NCBI RefSeq assembly: GCF_900240405.1
Contig: NZ_OEQK01000011.1
Coordinates: forward strand, 1 to 39,013
Direction: 5' to 3'
DNA: 39,013 nucleotides
DNA from: Salirhabdus sp. Marseille-P4669
GTDB lineage: Bacteria; Bacillota; Bacilli; Bacillales; Alkalibacillaceae
Positions within the stretch are counted from its first letter, which is position 1. Each line of letters opens with the position of its first letter. Positions 7,340 through 15,995 of this stretch are shown in pieces. Under the pieces are notes generated by a model, which was given only the letters and a program-made list of their open reading frames with translations, was not told the origin of the DNA and did not search any database. Both the position numbers and the translations under genes were made by a program.

Positions 7340-9460
7340 CTAAGAAGTAAATTTTTCACTTAACCATTGATACAGATTGGTAGAAACAAACGAAGCAATG
7401 GCATAGTCGTTTTTGGACTGAAATACTTTCATACTTTCTTCATCTTGAATAATTAAGCTACTAATATGACTTAATAGTTCAAGTGTTGCCTCATCCGTGT
7501 CCTTTGGAGCTAGCATTAATAAGATTGTATCCACATTCACTGACTCGCCATCCATGCCTTTAATCGATTCCGTATTTGGTAAGACGTGAACAGTAAAGGT
7601 AGGAGCCTTTATGTTTGGACTGCGTGTATGATATAAGGCAAGAGATGTTCCTGGAATGGCTATACCACCAATCTCTGCTCTCTCAATTAAATCATGTAGC
7701 ACTTCTTTATAATGCCCCAGCCATTGTCTCTTCTCCATATTTACACAGATCTTTGTTAAAGCACCTTTAATATCTAGATCATCCTTTATTTTTTCAACAA
7801 AAAATCGTTGAAGTAGCCCTATTAACAAGGTGGAGTATTGGTGAATTTGTTCTACACGGTTAAGTACATCTCTTTTATCTTTCACCTTTTGCTTTGGTTT
7901 TAATTGTTTGGTTGGCTCCTTAGTTCGATACGTAATTTTCAGCTTCTTCACATAGCTCTCTACGCTTTGTAGTTCCTTTTTCGTTAAAATGGGAGAGGCT
8001 AATATGTATTTACCTTCTAAGTTTTGCAATGGAACCGTCGAGACAATTAAATCATATGTAGATAAATCCATGCTTTCTAATTCAAATAAGGAGCGATTGT
8101 CTACCTCTTTGACTTCTGGTATATGCTGCACAATTCGAGAAGCAAGCATTTTAGATGTCCCAATTCCACTTGAACAAACAACAAGTGCGCGTAAGGAAAC
8201 GTCTCCCTCTGCATGTAATAATGCGGATGCGAAATGCAAAACCAGATAGCCAATTTCCTCTTTCGGAAAATTGATATTCGGAAATACTTCATCCACCCCC
8301 TCCTCGAGGATGGAAAATAACGGACGATAATCTTCTTCTATCTCGTGTAAAAGAGGATTTTTAATATTCATTCCTTGATTTAAGCGAAAAATAGTTGGCT
8401 TTAAATGGGCAACTAAATCAATTAACAGCTTGGATTGATCTAATAAATTTGCATTCACCCGCCCGCTCACAAATTGAATTAACTCTTTTGCTCTATAGGC
8501 TAAGTCTAGTGTTGTTTCTTCCACTACATAATCATTATCATAACGTAGCTTTGCACCTAATAAATGCATCGTAATATAACCAATTTCATCCGCTGGTATA
8601 TCCATTTCAAATGCTTGCTCTAATTTTGAAATCAACTTTTCTGCAATTTTATACTCCTCTGAATCCTTAATCTCCTGCAAATGATTCGGGTCAAAATGGA
8701 TATTGCCACCTTGATGGAGTCGTTCTATGGCAAGTGCTAAATGAACGACTAATCCAATATAGGAGCTATCTGCAAGCTCATATGGTAATTCGTCCTTTAA
8801 GGAGTCTACACTTTTTTCAATAACCAAAAGCTTTCCTTTATCCACTAATCCGAGCAGTCGGTTCGAAACACTATCTAAATGCTTTTGCGTTTTTTTCTCA
8901 ATGTTTTCCCTTAGAAGAGAGAGGAGATCGAATTCGTCCACATATTTAGAAATCAAATAACTTAATGCAGACCTTTTATCCTCTTCCTTTCCTTCTACCT
9001 TTACACCGAAACCTCTTTTTCGAATTAATTGTAAATGGTGTCGTTCAAATGTAGAAGTTAGTACATCCAAGTCATTACTAATCGTTGCATTGGTTACAAA
9101 TAGTTCATCCGCTAATGTGAAAAGCTTTATCGGTTCATTGGCTTGTAGTAGACTAGCAAAAATTATGGCTTGGCGTTCTTCAGGTGTATAATTTGTTGGA
9201 TTACTATTTAAAAGGACAAGCTTAAGCTTTTCCCTCTCTTCCTCATTACCCTCTATGTGTATCCCTACGCCTGACTTTTTATTCAATGCCAAATTATAGT
9301 GAGACAAGATGTTCTCTACATTTTTTAAATCACGGTGTATCGTTCTCGTACTAACATCAAGCTTCATAGCCAGTTCTTTTATCGAAACATCTCCTTGTTG
9401 GGATAAAAGTATTTCGATAAGCTTCCGGTCCCTTCCAAGAATATACAGAACGTTCACCAA
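7340..9460 (-). CDS. mtlR: PRD-containing transcriptional activator of mannitol genes MtlR
   Basis: This 706-residue regulator has an N-terminal DNA-binding HTH (about 10-60, SIKELAMKLDVSTRTIHRDL), a second HTH-like region (about 95-165), PRD1 with H240 and H299, PRD2 with H352 and H409, an EIIB(Gat)-like domain with C429 (ALVVCSSGIGTSK) and a C-terminal EIIA(Mtl)-like domain with H611 (IPGTSLALYHTR). In this family phosphorylation of PRD2 by HPr activates, and EIIA/EIIB-dependent changes at the C-terminal domains signal mannitol. The start is uncertain: TTG 9460 or GTG 9457, both with a weak ribosome binding site. Gene order mtlA-mtlR-mtlF-mtlD equals that described for Geobacillus stearothermophilus. 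Confidence 0.93.
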   Translation of the reverse strand: MVNVLYILGRDRKLIEILLSQQGDVSIKELAMKLDVSTRTIHRDLKNVENILSHYNLALNKKSGVGIHIEGNEEEREKLKLVLLNSNPTNYTPEERQAIIFASLLQANEPIKLFTLADELFVTNATISNDLDVLTSTFERHHLQLIRKRGFGVKVEGKEEDKRSALSYLISKYVDEFDLLSLLRENIEKKTQKHLDSVSNRLLGLVDKGKLLVIEKSVDSLKDELPYELADSSYIGLVVHLALAIERLHQGGNIHFDPNHLQEIKDSEEYKIAEKLISKLEQAFEMDIPADEIGYITMHLLGAKLRYDNDYVVEETTLDLAYRAKELIQFVSGRVNANLLDQSKLLIDLVAHLKPTIFRLNQGMNIKNPLLHEIEEDYRPLFSILEEGVDEVFPNINFPKEEIGYLVLHFASALLHAEGDVSLRALVVCSSGIGTSKMLASRIVQHIPEVKEVDNRSLFELESMDLSTYDLIVSTVPLQNLEGKYILASPILTKKELQSVESYVKKLKITYRTKEPTKQLKPKQKVKDKRDVLNRVEQIHQYSTLLIGLLQRFFVEKIKDDLDIKGALTKICVNMEKRQWLGHYKEVLHDLIERAEIGGIAIPGTSLALYHTRSPNIKAPTFTVHVLPNTESIKGMDGESVNVDTILLMLAPKDTDEATLELLSHISSLIIQDEESMKVFQSKNDYAIASFVSTNLYQWLSEKFTS

Positions 9461-9845
9461 CTTTCACATTAGATTAGACAACATTTTATATATATAACCT
9501 TATATATTTATTGTATGTTGATAAAAGCTAAATTACAAAAGCTATTTAATACATTTTATTCCAAAGAGATGCTGACAAAATTTAATAACTGGGCACTCCT
9601 TTATATTATACCCGTTTGAAAGGTACTCCTTCCAAAAGATTGAAATGATACAAAATAAAAGGGACATTCTATTAACTATGAGTGATAATTCAACGTTGCA
9701 GAAGAGAGATAGAAGTAGAATCGGGCACATAGAGGCTGTCTATGTAACCGTATAAAGGATAACCGATAAAATTCGGGCACATAGAGGCTGTCCATAAGTC
9801 CAACACGGCTTAGTAAAACTGGATTCTCAGAATAATAAGCAATGC
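9461..9845. other. mtlA-mtlR intergenic region without a recognised gene
   Basis: This stretch between the mtlA terminator and mtlR has no open frame I can support. It holds a 20-bp direct repeat (9721-9740 and 9773-9792). Next to mtlR lies a very AT-rich block (about 9485-9535) that could contain the mtlR promoter. A TATAAT-like element on the minus strand (about 9610) is followed by AAAGGAG but leads into only a very short frame. The composition looks like decayed insertion rather than compact regulatory DNA. Confidence 0.5.
9721..9792. repeat. Two direct copies of a 20-bp sequence, possible mobile-element remnant
   Basis: TCGGGCACATAGAGGCTGTC occurs at 9721-9740 and again, identically, at 9773-9792 (period 52). 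On the minus strand the end reads GGACTTATGGACAGCCTC, which recalls the GGGACAGCCTC ends of several IS families of Firmicutes. No transposase is present, so at most this is an end fragment or a MITE-like piece. Confidence 0.65.
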
Positions 9846-9885
9846 AAAAACTCCTCAGCAATGCATCGCTGACTGCTGAGGAGTT
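9846..9885 (-). terminator. Terminator of mtlA
   Basis: A perfect 12-bp stem (AACTCCTCAGCA / TGCTGAGGAGTT) with a 13-base loop, followed on the minus strand by TTTTTGC, starts 6 bases after the mtlA stop codon. It separates mtlA from mtlRFD transcriptionally. Confidence 0.92.
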
Positions 9886-9891
9886 GATTTA

Positions 9892-11301
9892 TTAGCCTTT
9901 TAATCGATTCACTAATTCTTCATACTTTGGACTGTTTAAGAAGTTTTCTACAGAAATGTGCTCCGCATTCGGAACCTTCGTTTTCGCACGTTCGGTTAAA
10001 TCTTTATGTGTAATAACAATATCTGCATCATCTGGCAATTGGTTAATTGCTGTATTGGATACATCAATGTCAATACCTGCATCCTTAAATTTCTTTCGTA
10101 GTAAGGAAGCACCCATTGCGCTTGAGCCCATTCCTGCGTCACAGGCAAAAATCACTTTGTTTACGTCTGTTGCTTCAAGTGTTGTTCCTTCTTCACTTGC
10201 TTTAAATTGATCCGCTACAGAGCTTTTCTTACCCTTTAATTCCTGCATTTTATTAGCGGCACCGGATAGATCTCCTTCTTCTGCATTACTCGTTTTCAGG
10301 ATGAGGGATGCAATTAAGAAGGATACCAATGTCGCAACAACTACCCCTAAAATAACTCCTGTAAAATTACCTTTTGGCGTCATTGCCAAGTATGAAATAA
10401 TACTACCTGGTGATGGTGCTCCAGAAAGCCCTACATCAAATAGCGTGAATGTGAATACACCACTTACACCACCGCCGATAACGGCTAATAGAAGAGCTGG
10501 CTTCATTAATACATATGGGAAGTAAATTTCGTGAATCCCACCAAAGAAGTGAATGATAGATGCTCCAGAAGCAGAACTTCTTGCTGCACCTTTACCAAAA
10601 ATGATAAATGCAAGTAAAACGCCTAATCCAGGTCCTGGATTTGATTCTAACATGAATAGAATGGACTTCCCTACTTCAGATGATTCTTCCATTCCTAATG
10701 GTGTTAAAATTCCATGATTAATTGCATTGTTTAAAAATAAAATTTTTGCTGGTTCAATGATGATATTTGCTAGCGGAAGCAATCCAGCATTCACAATGAA
10801 GTCAACACCAGATGCTAAAACATCACTAAATGCTGTAACAATCGGGCCAATAATTTTATAAGCAATACCTGCTAATATTGCACCCAAAATTCCAGCTGAA
10901 AAGTTATTGTATAACATTTCAAAGCCTGAACGAACTCTATGAAGCAATACATCGTCTAACTTCTTAATTAAATATCCACCTAAAGGTCCCATTGCCATTG
11001 CACCAATGAACATTGGAATGTCAGTTCCAACGATAACCCCCATTGTTGCTATAGCACCTACTACCGCACCCTTTGTTTTATAAACAAGGTTACCACCAGT
11101 GTACCCGATTAAAAGTGGTAATAAATATTTAATCATTGGGTCAACTAATGTCGCTAAATCCTCATTCGGAATCCAACCTGTTTCTATAAATAATGCTGTA
11201 ATAAGTCCCCAAGCAATAAACGCTGCTATAATTGGCATGATCATACTGCTTAAGAAACTACCAAAGCGCTGTACTTTTGCACGTAATCCATTTTTTTCCA
11301 T
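9892..11301 (-). CDS. mtlA: Mannitol-specific PTS component EIICB (MtlA)
   Basis: This 469-residue permease takes up mannitol and phosphorylates it. The N-terminal EIIC part (about 1-340) has the hydrophobic helices, the GGIHEIYFPYVLMKP signature and the NNAINHGILTPLG loop. A linker follows, then a cytoplasmic EIIB domain with phospho-cysteine C387 in IFACDAGMGSSAMGASLL. There is no fused EIIA; MtlF supplies it. The start ATG has GAGAGGAG upstream. A sigma-A promoter with an overlapping cre-like site lies at 11359-11387. It is separated from mtlR by a strong terminator. Confidence 0.96.
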   Translation of the reverse strand: MEKNGLRAKVQRFGSFLSSMIMPIIAAFIAWGLITALFIETGWIPNEDLATLVDPMIKYLLPLLIGYTGGNLVYKTKGAVVGAIATMGVIVGTDIPMFIGAMAMGPLGGYLIKKLDDVLLHRVRSGFEMLYNNFSAGILGAILAGIAYKIIGPIVTAFSDVLASGVDFIVNAGLLPLANIIIEPAKILFLNNAINHGILTPLGMEESSEVGKSILFMLESNPGPGLGVLLAFIIFGKGAARSSASGASIIHFFGGIHEIYFPYVLMKPALLLAVIGGGVSGVFTFTLFDVGLSGAPSPGSIISYLAMTPKGNFTGVILGVVVATLVSFLIASLILKTSNAEEGDLSGAANKMQELKGKKSSVADQFKASEEGTTLEATDVNKVIFACDAGMGSSAMGASLLRKKFKDAGIDIDVSNTAINQLPDDADIVITHKDLTERAKTKVPNAEHISVENFLNSPKYEELVNRLKG

Positions 11302-11358
11302 ACAGATTCTCCTCTCAAATTTTTAAAATAAGAATAAACGGGATTATTTCATACTTTA

Positions 11359-11387
11359 AGATTAAAGCGTTTTCAATGTTTATTCAA
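11359..11387 (-). promoter_or_regulatory. Sigma-A promoter of mtlA
   Basis: Minus strand: -35 TTGAAT (11382-11387), 17 bp, -10 TAATCT (11359-11364). Both boxes deviate from consensus, as is usual for an activator-dependent promoter. The cre-like site lies over the spacer and -10 box, and a candidate MtlR operator is about 20 bp upstream of the -35 box. Confidence 0.6.
11361..11376 (+). promoter_or_regulatory. Catabolite-responsive element (cre) candidate at mtlA
   Basis: ATTAAAGCGTTTTCAA matches the CcpA target WTGNAANCGNWNNCW with one mismatch on either strand and is nearly palindromic. It overlaps the mtlA spacer and -10 region, a position where CcpA-HPr(Ser-P) would block transcription when glucose is present. 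Confidence 0.65.
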
Positions 11388-11406
11388 TTTAATCTAAAGC
11401 TATTTT

Positions 11407-11426
11407 TGTCATTTCATATGTTGACA
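11407..11426. promoter_or_regulatory. Candidate MtlR operator upstream of mtlA
   Basis: An inverted repeat TGTCA-N10-TGACA lies about 20 bp upstream of the -35 box. It resembles the TTGNCACA-N4-TGTGNCAA type reported for MtlR of Geobacillus only in part, so MtlR binding is an inference from position and symmetry. Confidence 0.4.
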
Positions 11427-11474
11427 TCATTTGATAACCGCATTTGTTATTTCTTAAGTATCAACACAAAGTCA

Positions 11475-11582
11475 ATGTCTATTACGAATAATAGTAGTGA
11501 TCCCAAAGCAAAAGTGAAGTATCGTGATGCGCTAGGTGCTGGACTTGAACGTGACCATTCCAACAAGTCAGCTTTTCCATAA
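11475..11582 (+). CDS. Unrecognised 35-residue ORF between mtlA and spoVT
   Basis: ATG 11475 opens a 35-codon frame running opposite to both neighbours. The product is hydrophilic and charged, with the central segment DPKAKVKYRDALGAGLERDH. Its composition (balanced Lys/Asp/Glu/Arg, Gly-Ala) looks more like protein than random AT-rich DNA. No clear ribosome binding site precedes the ATG, and I do not recognise the family. It may be a genuine small gene, or the tail of a gene destroyed when the mannitol genes arrived. Confidence 0.3.
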   Translation: MSITNNSSDPKAKVKYRDALGAGLERDHSNKSAFP

Positions 11583-11610
11583 TTTTTACAAATTGTAATT
11601 TCCTAAACTA

Positions 11611-11641
11611 AAAAAACTGCCCCACTCCACAAGTGGGACAG
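11611..11641 (-). terminator. Terminator of spoVT
   Basis: Stem CTGTCCCACT / AGTGGGGCAG with a 5-base loop, followed by TTTTTTTAG on the minus strand, begins 7 bases after the spoVT stop codon. It isolates the mannitol operon from spoVT. Confidence 0.9.
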
Positions 11642-11648
11642 CCTTCTC

Positions 11649-12182
11649 TTAATCCATCTGTCGTGCTAGAAATCCAGCAGCTGTTTCGGCTGCTTTTTGT
11701 TCTGCTTCACCTAATTCTTGGTCCTTTGAATACATAACTACACATCCAACTGGGTCGCCATTTGCTACAATTGGTGCGAATACATAGGAGGAAGCCGTTT
11801 CCTCTTGACCATCTACAAATTCGATTGCCTTTTCGCTCTTTTCTAGAATTACACTTCGGTCTTCCATCGTTTTTTCTATTTGGGAACCTATTTTTTTGTT
11901 TAAGTATTCTTTTTTCGAGCCACCAGATACTGCGATAAACTCATCGCGATCCGATATTAATACCGTATGTCCTAAGGTATCAAATAATGCTTCTGCATAC
12001 TCTTTAGCAAAATCACCTAACTCATTTATTGGGGAGTATTTCTTAAGAATGACTTCCCCTTCTCGATCAACGAAAATTTCTAGAGGATCGCCTTCTCGAA
12101 TACGCAACGTTCTTCTAATCTCTTTTGGTACCACAACTCTGCCCAAATCATCGATGCGACGAACTATTCCTGTTGCTTTCAT
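11649..12182 (-). CDS. spoVT: Stage V sporulation transcriptional regulator SpoVT
   Basis: This 177-residue protein has an AbrB-type swapped-hairpin DNA-binding domain (1-50: MKATGIVRRIDDLGRVVVPK, EIRRTLRIREGDPLEIF) and a C-terminal GAF domain (about 55-177). In B. subtilis it adjusts sigma-G-dependent genes in the forespore. I start at the ATG at 12182 because it begins the AbrB motif, gives the family length (178 in B. subtilis) and has a GAGG site upstream; the frame extends 34 codons further without support. It lies just downstream of mfd. Confidence 0.95.
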   Translation of the reverse strand: MKATGIVRRIDDLGRVVVPKEIRRTLRIREGDPLEIFVDREGEVILKKYSPINELGDFAKEYAEALFDTLGHTVLISDRDEFIAVSGGSKKEYLNKKIGSQIEKTMEDRSVILEKSEKAIEFVDGQEETASSYVFAPIVANGDPVGCVVMYSKDQELGEAEQKAAETAAGFLARQMD

Positions 12183-12236
12183 TATCCAATCCTCGCTTTC
12201 TGTGATGAAAATACATTGGCTTAATAGCGTTACCCT

Positions 12237-12264
12237 CGTAATGTTATTATTCGACAAGTTATGC
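12237..12264 (-). promoter_or_regulatory. Weak sigma-G promoter candidate of spoVT
   Basis: Minus strand GCATA (12260-12264) and CATTACG (12237-12243), 16 bp apart, partly fit the forespore sigma-G pattern GMATR-N17/18-CATWMTA. Spacing and the -10 box are not ideal. spoVT is sigma-G dependent in B. subtilis, which is the main reason to propose it. Confidence 0.3.
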
Positions 12265-12382
12265 AAACTATACACAAGAGCCAAAAATTTAGTGAGTCTT
12301 GAATGGAGTTCCTTTTACGGTAAATCAAACCAATACGGAATATCTTATACATCCATTAGGAATTATGATTTGGTTAAGTACA

Positions 12383-15300
12383 TTATCTGGCTACTGGGGC
12401 TGCTTTGGTTTCGTTTAGTCTTGAGATGAATTGTTCCACTAAATCATATCGGCGTTCATGATCATGTTTATTAAATAAAAACTTAATTTTTAGTTTGTTT
12501 CCTTCTGTCCCTAATTGTATAAGTCTTCCAAATTCATTTGATAACTGAAAAAGACTTGCTCCATCCACTTCTTGACTTGCTTGTTCTTCCATAACAAGTT
12601 CAATTTTCATTTTTTGCTCAAATACGGATTCTATACGTTCATTCTTTGCTAAAAGTTTTAATTTGGAAACAATCATTAAGTTTTCAACCTCGGACGGATA
12701 ATCTCCAAATCGGTCTATTAATTCATCTTGAATATCCGTAATATCGTCTAATTTATCAATCGTTTGGAATCGTTTATACATATCAATCTTCTGTTTTTCA
12801 TCCTCAATATAGCTTGATGGTATATAAGCGTCTAGGTCTAAACTAATTTCCACATCAAATGGTTTCATTTCCTCATAAGACTTCCCAGCTTTTTTCGCTT
12901 CAATTGTATCTTTTAGCATTTGGGAATACATATCAAAACCAACGGAATCAATAAAGCCATGTTGTTCGGCACCTAATAAATTTCCAGTACCTCGAATGGA
13001 TAAATCTCGCATTGCAATTTTGAATCCAGATCCAAGCTCAGTAAATTCCTTTATTGCTTGTAGCCTTTTTTCAGCTACCTCCGTTAATACTTTATCTTTT
13101 TGATAGGTAAAGTACGCATAGGCAACTCGATTCGAGCGACCTACACGACCTCGTAATTGATATAACTGGCTTAAGCCCATTTTATCAGCATCATAGACAA
13201 TCAACGTATTAACATTTGGTATATCTACACCCGTTTCTATAATGGTTGTACTCACGAGAACATCAAAGTTCCCTTCCAAAAAGTCTAGCATTACACTTTC
13301 TAATTGTGTTTCATTCATTTGTCCATGGGCATACGTAACTCTAGCATCCTCTACTAGCATCGAAATATCTTCAGCAATCCGCTCGATATTTTCTACACGA
13401 TTGTAGAGGAAGAATACTTGACCACCACGAGACATTTCTCTCTCAATCGCCTCTTTAATAAACGCAGGATTGTATTCAATTACATAGGTTTGAATCGGAA
13501 AGCGATTCTCTGGTGGTGTTTCGATAACAGATAAGTCACGTACCCCTAGCATCGACATATGTAATGTCCGAGGAATCGGTGTTGCTGTTAAGGTTAGTAC
13601 ATCAATATTGGTTTTTAGCTGCTTCATTCTTTCTTTGTGTTTAACTCCAAAACGTTGTTCCTCATCAATAATTAACAAACCGATATTTTTAAACTTTACA
13701 TCCTTTGATAATAATCGGTGCGTTCCAATTACGACGTCCAACAAACCCTTTTCTAACATTTCCGTTGTTTCGTTTTGTTGCTTTCTAGTTCGGAAACGAC
13801 TGAGTAAACCTACATTTACTCCAAAATCCTGGAAGCGTTCCTGAAAGGTTTCGAAATGCTGTTGAGCTAGAATCGTGGTCGGTACTAAAACAGCTACTTG
13901 CTTCCCATCTAACACCGCCTTAAACGCTGCACGAATGGCAACCTCTGTTTTCCCATATCCAACATCTCCACATAGTAGACGATCCATTGGTCGAGATTTC
14001 ATCATATCCTGCTTAATTTCCTCAATACAGCGCAATTGATCTTCCGTTTCTTCGTATGGGAAGGCCGCTTCAAATTCCCTTTGCAAGTCACTATCCTCTG
14101 AAAAAGCATACCCTTTTGCTGCTTCACGTTCTGCATATAGTTTTATTAAGTCATCCGCAATGTCTTCAACAGAAGATTGAACCCGTTTTTTAACCTTCTT
14201 CCACTCACTGCCACCAAGCTTGTATAACCTTGGTTCCTTCCCTTCCGATGCTACATACTTTTGCACTTGATCAATTTGGTCAATTGGGACGAATAGCTTA
14301 TCATCGGCAGCATATTTAATCAGCATGTAATCTTTATGGTTACCTTTTAATTCTAACGTTTCAATCCCTAAATATTTTCCAATACCATGATTAGCATGTA
14401 CAACATAATCACCAATCTTTAATTCCTGATAACTTTTAATCCGCTCCGCATTGGATATCTTCTCTTTTCTTTTCTTTCGCGTTGTTTGTTTCTTAAATAA
14501 CTCTTGCTCCGTTAAAACGGCAACACGAAATAGCGGTAACTCAAAACCACCGCTTATATGACCTTCTATTATTGTTGGTTTTTTATATGGTAAGGGCTTC
14601 TCATTTCCTATTACCGCTTCCATATCATAATCTTCTAAAACAGACTGAATTTTCTCTACTCGTTTTTTATTTGGAGCAACAATAACGACGGAATAATTCC
14701 CTTTTTCCCAGCGTGTCATTTCGCCTTTTAGCAAATTCATTTGCCCATGAAACTCCTGCATCGCACGACAAGAGAAGTTTACAATATTCTCTGGAAATGT
14801 ATTTGGTATATGCCTCAAAAACACTGAGATATATAACATTTGGTATTTCTTAATACTTTGAATGGATTCATCCCAATCAAATGATAGGTTTACATTTCGA
14901 ACGATTTTTTGTTGTTCAAATAAACCCTTATACCACTCTGTTTCTTCATGATCTAACTTTTTGGCCGTTTCTTCTACTCTGCTCATTTCATCTATTACGA
15001 CGATGCCATTAGCCGGTAAGTAATCTATTAAGCTAGTAGGCTCATCATAGAAAAGCTCTAAATACTTATACATCTCTTGAAAGCGCTCGCCATTTTTAAG
15101 TCTTTCTATGTCATATTCGATATGTCGAACCAATGCTTCCTTATCTGTACCGTTCTTCATTTTACTTAACGTTTCTGCTAACAAATCCTCTAGTCGCTGA
15201 TATCCCCGTGTAATGTCCTCATCAGAAAGTAGCAGCTCATCCGCTGGCCCAACCGTCACCGATGTATGCTTCTCCTCAAAGCTTCGTTGGGTATTGGAGT

Positions 15301-15922
15301 CAAAATATCGTATCGAGTCTACCTCATCATCAAATAATTCAATTCGGATTGGATTTTCTGAAGTTAACGGATAAATATCGATAATGCCGCCCCGAATACT
15401 AAATTCTCCAGGAGACATAATCATGTCTTCTCTTTTATATCCTAGCTGGACTAACTTCCTAGTATAGTCTTCCAATGAAATGGATTCTCCAACAGTAAAA
15501 GGCAGCTGAGAATGTTCCCATTTCGATTTCGTAGGTAAAAATCTTTTGACAGCTGCTACAGGGGCAATTAAAATTCCCTTTTCATTTTTGTACCATCCGC
15601 TTAAAGCATCCATTCTTTGGCTAAGTAGCTCTGGACTCGCAATGGCAATTTCTAACGATATAAGTTCATTAACCGGATATAGGTACACATTGTCTTCTTG
15701 ACTCAATTCAACTAGATCGTCATATAGCTTTTGCGCTTGGCTTAAATGATGTGTCAATAGCAATACCGGTCTATTTAGCGATTCTGCTAATAATGATATT
15801 AATAAACTTCTTGCTGAGCCTGTAAGCCCAGCTGCAAGTTGTTCTTTCATGCCAGATGCAAAGCCTGTCATAATGGTTTGAATATCATCTTGGCTGTTTA
15901 AATAGGTTTTTAATTGTTGCAA
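12383..15922 (-). CDS. mfd: Transcription-repair coupling factor Mfd
   Basis: This 1179-residue protein displaces RNA polymerase stalled at DNA damage and recruits UvrA. The parts are a UvrB-like N-terminal region (1-about 340), the RNA-polymerase interaction (CarD-like) domain (KIGDYVVHANHGIGKYLGIE), superfamily-2 helicase with Walker A LLCGDVGYGKTEVA and DEEQ box LLIIDEEQRFG, the RecG-like GRVGRS motif and a C-terminal TRCF domain. The best start is TTG at 15922, with AGAGGGGGAG 5-8 bases upstream. It gives a length close to the 1177 of B. subtilis; the upstream extension has no homologous look. A terminator separates it from fin. Confidence 0.96.
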   Translation of the reverse strand: MQQLKTYLNSQDDIQTIMTGFASGMKEQLAAGLTGSARSLLISLLAESLNRPVLLLTHHLSQAQKLYDDLVELSQEDNVYLYPVNELISLEIAIASPELLSQRMDALSGWYKNEKGILIAPVAAVKRFLPTKSKWEHSQLPFTVGESISLEDYTRKLVQLGYKREDMIMSPGEFSIRGGIIDIYPLTSENPIRIELFDDEVDSIRYFDSNTQRSFEEKHTSVTVGPADELLLSDEDITRGYQRLEDLLAETLSKMKNGTDKEALVRHIEYDIERLKNGERFQEMYKYLELFYDEPTSLIDYLPANGIVVIDEMSRVEETAKKLDHEETEWYKGLFEQQKIVRNVNLSFDWDESIQSIKKYQMLYISVFLRHIPNTFPENIVNFSCRAMQEFHGQMNLLKGEMTRWEKGNYSVVIVAPNKKRVEKIQSVLEDYDMEAVIGNEKPLPYKKPTIIEGHISGGFELPLFRVAVLTEQELFKKQTTRKKRKEKISNAERIKSYQELKIGDYVVHANHGIGKYLGIETLELKGNHKDYMLIKYAADDKLFVPIDQIDQVQKYVASEGKEPRLYKLGGSEWKKVKKRVQSSVEDIADDLIKLYAEREAAKGYAFSEDSDLQREFEAAFPYEETEDQLRCIEEIKQDMMKSRPMDRLLCGDVGYGKTEVAIRAAFKAVLDGKQVAVLVPTTILAQQHFETFQERFQDFGVNVGLLSRFRTRKQQNETTEMLEKGLLDVVIGTHRLLSKDVKFKNIGLLIIDEEQRFGVKHKERMKQLKTNIDVLTLTATPIPRTLHMSMLGVRDLSVIETPPENRFPIQTYVIEYNPAFIKEAIEREMSRGGQVFFLYNRVENIERIAEDISMLVEDARVTYAHGQMNETQLESVMLDFLEGNFDVLVSTTIIETGVDIPNVNTLIVYDADKMGLSQLYQLRGRVGRSNRVAYAYFTYQKDKVLTEVAEKRLQAIKEFTELGSGFKIAMRDLSIRGTGNLLGAEQHGFIDSVGFDMYSQMLKDTIEAKKAGKSYEEMKPFDVEISLDLDAYIPSSYIEDEKQKIDMYKRFQTIDKLDDITDIQDELIDRFGDYPSEVENLMIVSKLKLLAKNERIESVFEQKMKIELVMEEQASQEVDGASLFQLSNEFGRLIQLGTEGNKLKIKFLFNKHDHERRYDLVEQFISRLNETKAAPVAR

Positions 15923-15995
15923 CGAATACTCCCCCTCTACAAACCTCTTCAATAGTACACATAGGGAAAGGCTAATTCGTAAAAAATGCAAATAG

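Noticed and set aside
9542-9861. Two 60-codon minus-strand frames in the mtlA-mtlR gap
   Set aside because: No domain, no convincing ribosome binding site, and they run across the repeat and the mtlA terminator.
11500-11560. tRNA-like sequence (GTTCAAGTC on the minus strand)
   Set aside because: The TTCAAGTC resembles a T-loop, but the flanking arms do not pair and no acceptor stem or anticodon arm can be drawn.
11896-12429. 177-codon plus-strand frame across spoVT and the end of mfd
   Set aside because: It overlaps two genuine genes on the other strand and shows no recognisable domain.
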